12,737 nucleotides of DNA from assembly GCA_963730315.1 (NCBI GenBank), contig CAVSRD010000015.1:1-12737 (forward strand). Direction: 5' to 3'. A program made the position numbers and the translations under genes. The notes below the pieces were generated by a model. That model was not told where the DNA came from and ran no database searches. It saw only the letters and a list, made by a program, of their open reading frames with translations. The stretch is from VRUE01 sp963730315. Lineage in GTDB: Bacteria > Actinomycetota > Thermoleophilia > Solirubrobacterales > 70-9. Shown one piece after another: positions 1-6,872 of the stretch. Within the stretch, counting starts at the first letter, position 1; the number at the start of each line of letters is the position of its first letter.

Positions 1-397
1 CCAGGGGTTGTAGGGGTCCTTGACCCCGGTTCACCGTTGGCGTCGACCCCGTAGATCGCCCAGCTGAAGGGAAGGAACTGCATCCATCCTTCGGCTTGCG
101 CCGATGACACGGCGAGGTCGAGCCGAAGCCGGTCTCCACCCAATTGATCGCGGCGAGGATCGACGGGCCGCGCTCGCCCAACCCGTAGCGCGCGCTTGCC
201 GCCCGGTAGATCGGGACGAGCTTCGTCGGCACTCCTTCGACCGAGCCGACAGCTTCTTCTGCGCATCCACTCCGAGCGCCGAAGAGCATCGCCGCCGAAG
301 CGGCTGCGCCGACGACGAGCAGGAAGACCGCAAACGCGACGCCCACCAGCGCCGCGGGCAGGATCGACGCCTTCTCTCTGTCGCCGGACCGATGCAT
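1..397 (-). pseudogene. Lytic transglycosylase (T4SS cell-wall hydrolase), frameshifted and cut by window edge
   Basis: Read leftward from ATG at 397, the protein starts with a short charged stretch and one membrane anchor (about residues 12-38). A transglycosylase fold segment follows: PIYRAASARYGLGERGPSIL, then INWVETGFG, where Glu88 is the probable catalytic acid. The reading frame then breaks near 113-115; the next frame gives SSAQAEGWMQFLPFSWAIYG and VDANG, and a second break near 24-27 moves to KDPYNPW. Put together, these match the usual order of the SLT-type family (E-T-x-F, GWMQF-P-W, YGVDANGDG-x-x-DPYNP). Both breaks fit loss of one base in a C or G run, so sequencing indels are as likely as true decay. 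The 3' part lies outside the window. A start at TTG 421, just after an in-frame stop, is an alternative. In T4SS clusters such enzymes locally open peptidoglycan for the apparatus, which fits the divergent secretion operon. Confidence 0.72.
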
Positions 398-487
398 CTC
401 TTCCGGCGCATCTGTCCGCAACTAATGCGGTTCGCCTCATGTTTAAGAAAGGTGAGGCAGTTCGGGACCTTTCCGGACAGGGGGAGC
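398..487. promoter_or_regulatory. Divergent promoter region with inverted repeat GCCTCA...TGAGGC
   Basis: This is the gap between the leftward transglycosylase and the rightward sigma factor gene. It contains a 6-base inverted repeat, GCCTCA (434-439) and TGAGGC (453-458), separated by 13 AT-richer bases. It could be a regulator site between the two starts. No convincing -35/-10 pair stands out in either direction. The best candidate toward the transglycosylase is a weak TTTCTT-17-CATTAG. The sigma gene start at 488 is preceded by GGGGGAG with only one base of spacing, an unusually short distance. Confidence 0.3.
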
Positions 488-1741
488 ATGGGAGCGATAC
501 GGAGTACTGAGCAGGGAGCGACTCAACGCGCCGCCGCAAACGGCGGCGATCTGACGCGAGAGGAGCTGGAGTCGGCTGAACACGGCTTCCTTCAACTGCT
601 GCGCCGCAAGCGCTTCTCCCCCGCCTTCCGCCACCGCCACGCCGCCGACCTGCTCGCCAAGGCGCGGCTGGAGCTCAGCGAACACCTCGCCGAAGGCGGC
701 CAGGTTCAAAACCCGGCCGGGTGGATCGTCCACTGCGCCTGGCGGCGCACACAGAACCTGCTCGAGCAGGAGGGGCGGGCGCCGCGGGTGCTCTCGATCG
801 ACAACGGCCTTCCGATCAGGGAGTCGGTCACCCCCGAGGACAGGGCGCTCGAATCCGATCGCTACCGCCGCCTGCAGTCGGCGATCGAACGGCTGCCCGA
901 GGAGGAGCGCAAGGTGATCGCCCTCGCCTATTTCGAGGGCATGTCGGTGCGCGAGGTCGGACGCGCCCTCAAGTGGGACAAATGCAAAGCCGACCGCCGC
1001 CACCACGCCGCCTTGGAGCGGCTGCGCAAGTTGCTGCGGATCGAGGACATCGATGCCCTCGCAGTGGAGCTCGGCATCCTCGCCTGGGTCTCGGTCGCAG
1101 TCCCCTACTCGCGGCCCCGCCTGCCCGCCTACCTCGACTCGGTGGGCGACCACGCCGCCGCATTGCTCGCGCGCGCCCAGGATCTGGCACGGCGCCTGCT
1201 CGGCAGTGGAGTCGCCGAACCCGGCATGGGACCGGCGCTCGGCGGCACCGCCCGCGCGGCCGGCGCCTGCACGACGGCTGTCGTCGTCTGCCTCGCGACC
1301 GGTGTCGTGGGACCGGGGATCGGCGCGGTCGACGGCCTCGTCGAGCACCACAGGCACCCGCCGGTCCACCATCACGCTCCGGCTCCCGCCCCGCCGCAGC
1401 CGGAAAGCGCCCCGATCCTCGCCACGCCGCCACCGACGACGACGGCGACGAGCCCGACCGCCGGCGCCGAAAAGAGCCGGGCCTCGAAGGCCACCCCGAG
1501 CAAGCCGCGACACAGGCAAGCCACGTCCGCGACCACCTCGGCGCCGACCGCGAGCGGGAGCCAGGTCGCCCAGGAGTTCGGCTCCTTCGAAGGCGGCGGC
1601 GAAGCCGCCTCTGAAGCCTCGAGCGGCAGCAGCGGCTCAACCTTCTCGACCAGCTCGTCGGCATCGAGCGCCACGAGCGGCTCCTCCTCGCCTGCGCCCT
1701 CGGCGAGCGGCAAGCAGGTCGAATCCGAGTTCGGCATGTGA
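488..1741 (+). CDS. Sigma-70 family (ECF-like) factor with membrane segment and low-complexity tail ending in EFG motif
   Basis: A 417-residue protein read from ATG 488; the frame is open further upstream, but that part is an antisense shadow of the transglycosylase. Residues 30-100 look like sigma region 2 (the NPAGWIVHCAWRRTQNLLEQE segment resembles 2.3-2.4). Residues 117-182 are a clear region 4 helix-turn-helix: RLPEEERKVIALAYFEGMS, VREVGRALKWD, then a basic recognition part ending LERLRKLL. After a spacer comes a hydrophobic stretch at about 254-281 (AVVVCLATGVVGPGIGAV), then a His/Pro-, Thr- and Ser-rich tail. The tail contains ASGSQVAQEFG at 355-365 and ends ASGKQVESEFGM at 406-417. 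A milder hydrophobic stretch at 190-206 makes the topology uncertain: with one helix the tail is outside, with two it is inside. It heads the secretion operon, 82 bases before the pilin gene, and is a candidate activator of it. The sigma assignment is firm; the tail's role is unknown. Confidence 0.82.
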   Translation: MGAIRSTEQGATQRAAANGGDLTREELESAEHGFLQLLRRKRFSPAFRHRHAADLLAKARLELSEHLAEGGQVQNPAGWIVHCAWRRTQNLLEQEGRAPRVLSIDNGLPIRESVTPEDRALESDRYRRLQSAIERLPEEERKVIALAYFEGMSVREVGRALKWDKCKADRRHHAALERLRKLLRIEDIDALAVELGILAWVSVAVPYSRPRLPAYLDSVGDHAAALLARAQDLARRLLGSGVAEPGMGPALGGTARAAGACTTAVVVCLATGVVGPGIGAVDGLVEHHRHPPVHHHAPAPAPPQPESAPILATPPPTTTATSPTAGAEKSRASKATPSKPRHRQATSATTSAPTASGSQVAQEFGSFEGGGEAASEASSGSSGSTFSTSSSASSATSGSSSPAPSASGKQVESEFGM

Positions 1742-1810
1742 GCCCTCGCCGAGATCGGTGAGGCACTCGGCGTCCCCCGCGGACAACCGGGGCGAACGCA
1801 CCCGATCCGC

Positions 1811-1818
1811 AAGGAGGT
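1811..1818 (+). promoter_or_regulatory. Strong ribosome binding site of the pilin-like gene
   Basis: AAGGAGGT, a near-perfect anti-16S match, lies five bases before GTG 1824. It fixes that start in a frame that is otherwise open far upstream. It is by far the best Shine-Dalgarno in the operon, consistent with a structural subunit needed in many copies. Confidence 0.8.
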
Positions 1819-1823
1819 CCGCC

Positions 1824-2141
1824 GTGCCAATACCGCTCGCGATCAAGCTCGGCCTGCTCGAGCTCGCCGACGTCAGCATCAAACCGAACCCCGGCGGCCT
1901 CCCCGGCTCCGGCGCGCTGGAGAAGCTCGTCAACGGCCTCGCCGCCGTCGCCCTGCTCGGCTGCGGAGCGGCGCTGGTGATCGGCGCCGCCCAATGGGGC
2001 CTCGGTCAGCGCGCGAACAACTACAGCCAGGCCGCCGACGGCAAGTCGAAGATGCTCTACGCGATCGGCGGGGCGTTCGTGGTCGGCGCGGCCTCGGCGC
2101 TGATCAACTTCTTCTACGGCGCGGGCTCGGCGGTCCACTGA
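1824..2141 (+). CDS. DUF6112-like small membrane protein, VirB2/TrbC-type pilin candidate
   Basis: A 105-residue protein from GTG 1824, chosen for the strong ribosome binding site. After an N-terminal segment with KPNPGGLPG it has ALEKLVNGLAAVALLGCGAA, forming a first membrane helix (about 37-58), a polar loop GQRANNYSQAADGKSK, and a second helix (about 78-97, IGGAFVVGAASALINFFYG). The size, two helices, short basic loop and closing ALINFF signature match what I recall of the DUF6112 family found in actinobacterial T4SS loci, which has the layout of VirB2-type pilins. Its stop overlaps the next start (TGATG). The family match is from memory; the pilin role is inferred from topology and position. 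Confidence 0.72.
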   Translation: MPIPLAIKLGLLELADVSIKPNPGGLPGSGALEKLVNGLAAVALLGCGAALVIGAAQWGLGQRANNYSQAADGKSKMLYAIGGAFVVGAASALINFFYGAGSAVH

Positions 2142-2827
2142 TGGCGTCTACGTCGCAGCAAGATCGCTCGAAGCGCCGCCTCGCAACAGCCCTCCTGGTC
2201 CTCTTCGCGCTCCTCGCGGGCCTGCTGATCGGACGCGCGAGCGCTCCGCAGGGTCGGCCCGCGCCGAGCGCAGCGGCCGGCGCCGGCCCGACGACGACGC
2301 GGGGCGGCGTCCCGGTCGGCTTCGCCCGCACGCGGGCGGGGGCCGCCGTGGCCGTCGCCTCCTATCAGCGGGCCTTCGCCGACCCGGCGATCCTGCGGCC
2401 CGCCGTCCTGCGGCGGCGGATCGAAGTCGTCGCGAGCCCCGACTACGTGCAGACGATGCTCGCCGCCAACTCGCCGGGCCGCGAACGGCTGGCGCGCGGG
2501 CCGATCGGCGCGGGGATCGCGCACGGCATCCGGACCCTCTACCTGGGCGTGCCGGTCGGCTACCGGATCGAGTCCTTCTCGCCGCGCCGCGCCCGCGTCC
2601 TCACCTGGGGCTTCACCCTGCTCGGCAACGCCTCGGCGGTCTCGCCGAGCGCCTACTTCGGCCTCACGCACACGGATCTGGTCTGGCAACGCGGCGACTG
2701 GAAGATCGCCAGAACCGAAGCGAGCTTCGGCCCGACGCCCCGCCTACAGACCCCGCCCGGCCCCGCCGACGGCTACAGCGTGATGCGCCTCGCCAGGGAG
2801 CTGCGCAGCTATGCAGTCGCTCCGTAA
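2141..2827 (+). CDS. VirB8-like bitopic membrane protein with NTF2-fold candidate domain
   Basis: A 228-residue protein whose ATG overlaps the previous stop by one base. It has a short basic cytoplasmic start, one membrane helix (about 14-32, ALLVLFALLAGLLIG), an Ala/Pro/Gly linker, and an external domain. The domain begins with helical GAAVAVASYQRAFADPAIL and ends in beta-strand-like VLTWGFTLLGN and DLVWQRGDWKIART. That pattern is typical of NTF2-like domains in VirB8/TrbF/TcpC proteins, which act as assembly hubs of the secretion core. The C-terminus has YSVMRLARELRSYAVAP and overlaps the next gene by 17 bases. There is no direct family recognition; the call rests on topology, strand pattern and operon position. 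Confidence 0.55.
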   Translation: MASTSQQDRSKRRLATALLVLFALLAGLLIGRASAPQGRPAPSAAAGAGPTTTRGGVPVGFARTRAGAAVAVASYQRAFADPAILRPAVLRRRIEVVASPDYVQTMLAANSPGRERLARGPIGAGIAHGIRTLYLGVPVGYRIESFSPRRARVLTWGFTLLGNASAVSPSAYFGLTHTDLVWQRGDWKIARTEASFGPTPRLQTPPGPADGYSVMRLARELRSYAVAP

Positions 2828-4520
2828 GGGCCTCGGCCGCGTCGGCCTCGTCGCGACACTCGTCGCGCTCTTCGTCCTCGCACGGCCTGCGCCCGAGCAG
2901 GCCCGGGCGAACCCCCTCTGCGACGCCGCCACCTCGCCCGCGCACGCGATCACCGGCGGGCTCAACGCGATCACGGGCGGGGCGATCGGCGGCGGCAACC
3001 CGGTCGGGGACGCATGCAACGCGGTCACTGGCAAAGCGATCGGCGCCCTGACCTCCCCGGTGACCGGGGCGCTGAAAGGCGTCGGCAACGACGTGCTGAA
3101 GCAGGTCGCGACCTGGGTGAGCGAAGGAGCCGCCTGGCTGATGGGGCGGGTCGCGAAGGCGATCGACTCCTCGACCACCCCGCACCTCGACACCCGGGGC
3201 TTCCTCCAGCAGTACGGCAAGATGGCCGAGATCGCGGTCGTAATGGCGGCGGCGATGTTGCTGCTCGCGGTGCTCGAGGGACTCGCGCAGGGCAGCCTCG
3301 CCTCGCTCGCGCGCACCGCCTTCTTCGACCTGCCGCTGGCACTGATCGGGACGAGCGTCGCCTTCGTCGTCGTCCAGTTGCTCCTGGGCGCGACCGACGG
3401 CCTCTGCGAAGCGGTCTCAAGCTCGGCTTCGGGCGACGGCCAGCGCTTCTTCGCCGAAGCGATCCACAGCCTCGCGGTGGCCGGAGCCGCCGCGGGCGGG
3501 GCGCTCGGCGGCACGGCCGGGGGCGGCCCGGCGAGCGGAGCGGTCGCCGTGCCGCTCTTCGTCACCTTCCTGGTCGCGGTGATCGCCGCCTTCGCCGCCT
3601 TCTTCGTCTGGATCGAGCTACTGATGCGCGATGCGGCGATCTACGTGGTGGCGCTCTTCGTCCCGCTCTCCCTGGCGGCTTCGATCTGGCCGCGCTGGTC
3701 GGGCGCACTGCGTCGCACCGCCGAGCTCCTGGTCGTCGTGATCGCCTCGAAGTTCGTGATCGTCGCGATCCTCAGCCTCGCCGCGAGCCTCCTCGCCCAC
3801 AACGCCGGACAGGTCGAGCAGATCCTCGCCGCCTCGGCGCTGATGCTGCTCGCCTGCTTCTCGCCGATCGTCCTGCTGCGGCTCGTGCCCTTCGCCGAGG
3901 GCGCGATGGCGGCTGCCTACGCGCGCCGCTCGGCGACCGGCGGAGCCCTCGCCGGCGTTCACCTGGCGACCCAGGTCCAGATGATGCGCCAGATGACGCA
4001 CGCCAACTGGCGGGGCTCGGGCGCCACCGAGACCCTGTCGGGCGGCGGCGGCACGGGCGGCTCGACGGGGCCGAAATCAGGAGGCGGACCGCGCGGCGCC
4101 GGCGGATCTCCGGGCGGCGGCGGACCGGCATCGACCGGCGGAGCGGGGAGCGCCGGCGGAGGAGCCGCCGCGGGGAGCGTTGCCGCAGCCGGTCCCGCAG
4201 CCGCAGTCGCCGTGCCCGTGGCGGCGGCAAAGGGCAGCAAGGCTGCGGCCGGGCGACTCGAGCGCACGGCGAGCGCCGAGTCCACCGGCCCGGCGGGCGC
4301 GAGCAGGGAGACGAGCTCGGGCTCGACGCCGAGCGCGCCTGCACCGCGACCACAGGGCGGATCGCAACCCGCCTCGACCGGGAAAGACACCGGGAAAGCC
4401 GCGGACGCCGAGCAGCGACCGGCGCAGGGCGACCGGGCGCCCGACGCGAAGGCGCAGGCCCCACGCCCGGCGCCGGAACCCTCGACGCCGAGACCGAGCG
4501 GGGCGAAGCGCGGTGAGTAG
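2811..4520 (+). CDS. VirB6/TrbL-like polytopic inner-membrane channel protein
   Basis: A 569-residue protein starting inside the end of the preceding gene. Residues 1-33 are a signal-peptide-like segment ending in ARA. Residues 45-92 hold a Gly/Thr-rich imperfect repeat (AITGG, NAITGGAIGG, NAVTGKAIGA). Membrane helices lie at about 139-158, 174-194, 246-268, 276-292, 303-328 and 336-358. The segment WIELLMRDAAIYVVALFVPL followed by SLAASIWPRW is the kind of core signature seen in TrbL/VirB6 proteins, which form the central inner-membrane part of a T4SS. From residue 400 to the end there are 170 residues of low-complexity Gly/Ala/Ser, then Pro-rich sequence, presumably disordered. Its stop overlaps the next GTG start by eight bases. 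The family is well supported; the tail is too low in complexity to interpret. Confidence 0.8.
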   Translation: MQSLRKGLGRVGLVATLVALFVLARPAPEQARANPLCDAATSPAHAITGGLNAITGGAIGGGNPVGDACNAVTGKAIGALTSPVTGALKGVGNDVLKQVATWVSEGAAWLMGRVAKAIDSSTTPHLDTRGFLQQYGKMAEIAVVMAAAMLLLAVLEGLAQGSLASLARTAFFDLPLALIGTSVAFVVVQLLLGATDGLCEAVSSSASGDGQRFFAEAIHSLAVAGAAAGGALGGTAGGGPASGAVAVPLFVTFLVAVIAAFAAFFVWIELLMRDAAIYVVALFVPLSLAASIWPRWSGALRRTAELLVVVIASKFVIVAILSLAASLLAHNAGQVEQILAASALMLLACFSPIVLLRLVPFAEGAMAAAYARRSATGGALAGVHLATQVQMMRQMTHANWRGSGATETLSGGGGTGGSTGPKSGGGPRGAGGSPGGGGPASTGGAGSAGGGAAAGSVAAAGPAAAVAVPVAAAKGSKAAAGRLERTASAESTGPAGASRETSSGSTPSAPAPRPQGGSQPASTGKDTGKAADAEQRPAQGDRAPDAKAQAPRPAPEPSTPRPSGAKRGE

Positions 4521-6012
4521 CGAGCGCCGCTACCGCTTCGGCCCGCTGGAGCAACGAGCGCTGCTCGGGCCGCTGCGAGCGGGCCAGGTCGTGGTCCTCG
4601 CGCTCGGCGCCGCGATCGGCCTCGGCGCCCTCTACGGGCTGCGGAGCTTCGCCGGGCTGGCGATCGGGATCGGCGCGGTCTGTGGGGCAGCCGCGGCGAT
4701 CCTCGTCCCGCTGGAAGGACGCACGGCGGAGGAGTGGGCGCCGGTCGCGATCGCCTGGGCGCTGCGCCGAAGGCGCGCGCGGGGCGGTTACCGCTCAAGG
4801 GCGGTCGGGGCCGGGACCCGGATCGGAACGGATGGCGCTCCGGTCCACGAGCTCTCATTGCCCCCGGCGCTCGCCGACCTCGAGTTGCTCTCGGTCCCCT
4901 ACGGCCGCGAGCAGGTCGGGGTGATGCGCGACCGCCGCGCCGGCACCTACACCGCCGTGCTCGCGGTGCGCGCCGGGGCCTTCGGGCTGCGCGACGCTTC
5001 CGAGCAGGAGCGAAAGCTCGACGCCTGGGGCTCGGTGCTGGCGAGCTGCGGGCGCGACGGCAGCCCGGTCAGGCGCCTGCAATGGATCGAGCGCACCCTG
5101 CCCGCGCAGGGCGACGAGCTGGCCGCCCACCTGCAGGCAGAGCGCGACCGCGCCGTCCCCCTCGACTCCACCCTCGTCCGCTCCTACATCGAGCTGATCG
5201 AGTCCGCGGCGCCGGCGAGCGCCGAGCACGAGGTGCTGATCGCGATCCAGATCGACCAGCGCCGCGGCGCCCGGGAGCTGCGCCGAATGGGCGGCGGCGA
5301 GGAGGCGGCCTGCGAGCTTTTGCTACGCGAGGCCGAGGGCTTCGCCGAGCGGCTCTCGCTCGCCGAGCTGACTGTCTTCGGCGTCCTGCGTCCCCGGCAG
5401 TACGCGGAGGTGATCCGCGACGCCTTCGACCCCTTCGGCCGCAACGGCCGCGCCCGCGCGGCGCTCGGCGATCCCGAGCGCGAGGGCGTCGAGCCGGCGC
5501 TGATGGGGCCGCTCGCCGACGAGAGCACCTGGAGCACCTACCGCACCGACTCGGCGATCCACGCGACCTACTGGATCTCCGGCTGGCCGCGCACCGACGT
5601 CGGCCCGACCTTCCTAATGCCGCTCTTGATGCAGAGCAGCGCGCTGCGCACCGTCTCGGTGACGATCGAGCCGATCCCCTACTCGGTCGCGATGCGCCGC
5701 GCCGAGGCGTCGAGGACTGCCGAGGTCGCCGAGGAGATGCAGCGCGAGCGCCAGGGCTTCCTCACCACCGCCCAAGACCGGCGCCGCCAGGAGGCCTCGG
5801 TGCGGCGCGAGGAGGAGCTGGCCGACGGCCACGCGCTGCTGCGCTGGGTCGGCATGGTCACGGTTTCGGACCGCTCAGCTGAAGCGCTCGAGCGAAGCAC
5901 ATCGAACGTCGAGCACGCGGGGGCACAGGCCCGACTGGAGTTGCAGCGCCTTTACGGCGAGCAGGACGCTGCCTTCGTCTGCACCCTGCCGCTCTGCCGC
6001 GGGCTGAGGTAG
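4513..6012 (+). CDS. SCO6880-family protein (PrgI-like membrane part plus VirB4 N-terminal half)
   Basis: A 499-residue protein from GTG 4513, eight bases inside the VirB6-like gene. The start is supported by the family-typical opening YRFGPLEQRALLGPLRAGQ right after it. Two membrane helices (about 25-42 and 46-66) are followed by GRTAEEWAPVAIAWALRRRR, like PrgI proteins. The rest resembles the N-terminal, non-ATPase half of VirB4/TraC: ELSLPPALADLELLSVPYGR, an AVLAVRAGAFGL strand region, a helical middle, and a closing FVCTLPLCRGLR. No Walker motif is present, as expected for this family, whose partner ATPase is a separate gene. It should dock the ATPase to the membrane complex. In this window the partner is displaced downstream by a toxin-antitoxin pair inserted right after this stop. 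Confidence 0.85.
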   Translation: MSSERRYRFGPLEQRALLGPLRAGQVVVLALGAAIGLGALYGLRSFAGLAIGIGAVCGAAAAILVPLEGRTAEEWAPVAIAWALRRRRARGGYRSRAVGAGTRIGTDGAPVHELSLPPALADLELLSVPYGREQVGVMRDRRAGTYTAVLAVRAGAFGLRDASEQERKLDAWGSVLASCGRDGSPVRRLQWIERTLPAQGDELAAHLQAERDRAVPLDSTLVRSYIELIESAAPASAEHEVLIAIQIDQRRGARELRRMGGGEEAACELLLREAEGFAERLSLAELTVFGVLRPRQYAEVIRDAFDPFGRNGRARAALGDPEREGVEPALMGPLADESTWSTYRTDSAIHATYWISGWPRTDVGPTFLMPLLMQSSALRTVSVTIEPIPYSVAMRRAEASRTAEVAEEMQRERQGFLTTAQDRRRQEASVRREEELADGHALLRWVGMVTVSDRSAEALERSTSNVEHAGAQARLELQRLYGEQDAAFVCTLPLCRGLR

Positions 6013-6017
6013 CAGGG

Positions 6018-6443
6018 TCAGTCGGTCAGCTCGAGCAGCTCACATGCTTCACGAGGGTTTATCGCCGGTGGCTGGAGACCTACGTGGTCGAGTAGGTCCT
6101 TGTCGCCGGTGACAATCGCCTCAGCACCCGCAGCCTTCGCCAGCGTCACAAGGTAGTCGTCGTCGGGATCTCGCAGAATCGGCTCGACATCAACGGGATC
6201 GTCGAAGGAGATAGAGACATCGCCGATTCGCGTAACGGCCAGGCGCGCCTCGGCGGCAGGCACTCGGTCGCGAAAATACGGCTTGCGAAGCGCTTTGCCG
6301 ACCTCGCGCAGGATCTCAGGGCAGATCGCGATCTCGAACTGCATCGCCTGCATCGCGCGAATCAGCTGAGCGGGCGGGCTGCCGACCTTGAGGGCTGCGA
6401 TCCCAGACACCAGAGTGTTGGGGTCGAGGACGAGCCGTTTCAA
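6018..6443 (-). CDS. PIN-domain toxin (VapC-like ribonuclease, putative toxin PIN family)
   Basis: A 141-residue protein read leftward from ATG 6443. PIN-domain acidic residues are all visible: Asp7 in RLVLDPNTLVSG, Glu43/Glu47 in CPEILREVGKAL, the Asp94-96 cluster in RDPDDDYLVTLAKAAGA, and Asp114 in IVTGDKDLL. Length and the DPDDD...VTGDKDLL signature fit the putative PIN-family toxins of toxin-antitoxin systems, which cut RNA using a metal-bound acidic site. Pro8 replaces the more usual Thr after the first Asp. The gene overlaps the antitoxin gene by four bases (ATGA) and ends five bases from the stop of the SCO6880-family gene, head to head. The toxin looks intact. Confidence 0.85.
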   Translation of the reverse strand: MKRLVLDPNTLVSGIAALKVGSPPAQLIRAMQAMQFEIAICPEILREVGKALRKPYFRDRVPAAEARLAVTRIGDVSISFDDPVDVEPILRDPDDDYLVTLAKAAGAEAIVTGDKDLLDHVGLQPPAINPREACELLELTD

Positions 6444-6751
6444 CCTGCGGCTCGGTGCTCGGCCGCAGCCTCGGAGCGAACTTCGCGCACCGCCTTCACC
6501 GCTTCGCGTTCGATCTCCTCGGGATCGACCCCAGCGAAACGCGCTCCGATCCGCTCGATTACGTCATCGCCCTCTTTGATCCTCGCGAGGGTTTCCATCA
6601 ACTCTCGCTCGCTCTTCTTCGGGTCCCGTTCGCGCAGCACCTTCAGCGTGCGTGCATAGCGCTCTACGGCGGCCAGCGCCTCAAGCGCCACTGGTATCTG
6701 CTCCTCGGGCATCTCCTTGAGCAGTCGCTCGGCTTGCTCGCGAGTGGTCAC
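6440..6751 (-). CDS. Antitoxin partner of the PIN toxin
   Basis: A 103-residue, highly charged, mostly helical protein from GTG 6751. It begins TTREQAERLLKEMPEEQIPV, resembling the short N-terminal module of some VapB-type/DUF2281-like proteins. It ends with DPEEIEREAVKAVREVRSEA, a helix suited to wrapping the toxin. I do not see a classical ribbon-helix-helix or AbrB fold, so DNA binding is uncertain. The upstream position, four-base overlap with the toxin and small size give the role. No Shine-Dalgarno is present; a -10-like box six bases before the GTG suggests a leaderless message. Confidence 0.75.
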   Translation of the reverse strand: MTTREQAERLLKEMPEEQIPVALEALAAVERYARTLKVLRERDPKKSERELMETLARIKEGDDVIERIGARFAGVDPEEIEREAVKAVREVRSEAAAEHRAAG

Positions 6752-6757
6752 GCGAAA

Positions 6758-6786
6758 AGCGTAGCGCCGTCATCTGGCGGAATGAA
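6758..6786 (-). promoter_or_regulatory. Leaderless promoter of the toxin-antitoxin operon
   Basis: On the minus strand, TTCATT (6781-6786) and TACGCT (6758-6763) are separated by 17 bases. The -10 box TACGCT ends six bases before the GTG start of the antitoxin, placing the transcript start at or next to the start codon. The lack of a ribosome binding site agrees with this. The -35 box is weak (three of six consensus bases), the -10 better. The same TANGCT-N6-start geometry recurs before the gene at 12333. Confidence 0.5.
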
Positions 6787-6791
6787 CTCGT

Positions 6792-6808
6792 GAGGCACAA
6801 CGCGCCTC
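6792..6808. repeat. Inverted repeat GAGGC-N7-GCCTC upstream of the antitoxin
   Basis: GAGGC (6792-6796) and GCCTC (6804-6808) flank seven bases, just upstream of the -35 region of the toxin-antitoxin promoter and before the ATPase gene. It could be an operator for autoregulation by the antitoxin or toxin-antitoxin complex. Five-base arms are common in such GC-rich DNA, so the call is weak. Confidence 0.25.
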
Positions 6809-6827
6809 GTGCGGACAGGGGGCGTAG

Positions 6828-6872
6828 ATGGCAACCCACAGCTTCACGCAGCCGCACCGGAGCGCGACGTGA
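6828..6872 (+). CDS. 14-codon leader ORF coupled to the ATPase gene
   Basis: ATG 6828 opens a short frame encoding MATHSFTQPHRSAT. It is preceded by GGGGG (6818-6822) at five-base spacing and directly follows an in-frame TAG. Its TGA (6870-6872) overlaps the proposed GTG start of the ATPase (6869-6871) in a GTGA junction. This is the same type of overlap that joins the other operon genes. It may serve to couple translation of the ATPase after the toxin-antitoxin pair separated it from its usual upstream partner. The product itself has no recognisable feature. Confidence 0.35.
   Translation: MATHSFTQPHRSAT

Noticed and set aside
104..487. Open frame upstream of the sigma factor in the same frame
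   Set aside because: It is antisense to the transglycosylase, whose conserved motifs read on the other strand; ATG 488 is the first start outside that overlap.
1774..1792. CCCCG-N8-CGGGG hairpin between the sigma factor and pilin genes
   Set aside because: A five-base stem in GC-rich DNA with no T-run; not distinguishable from chance.
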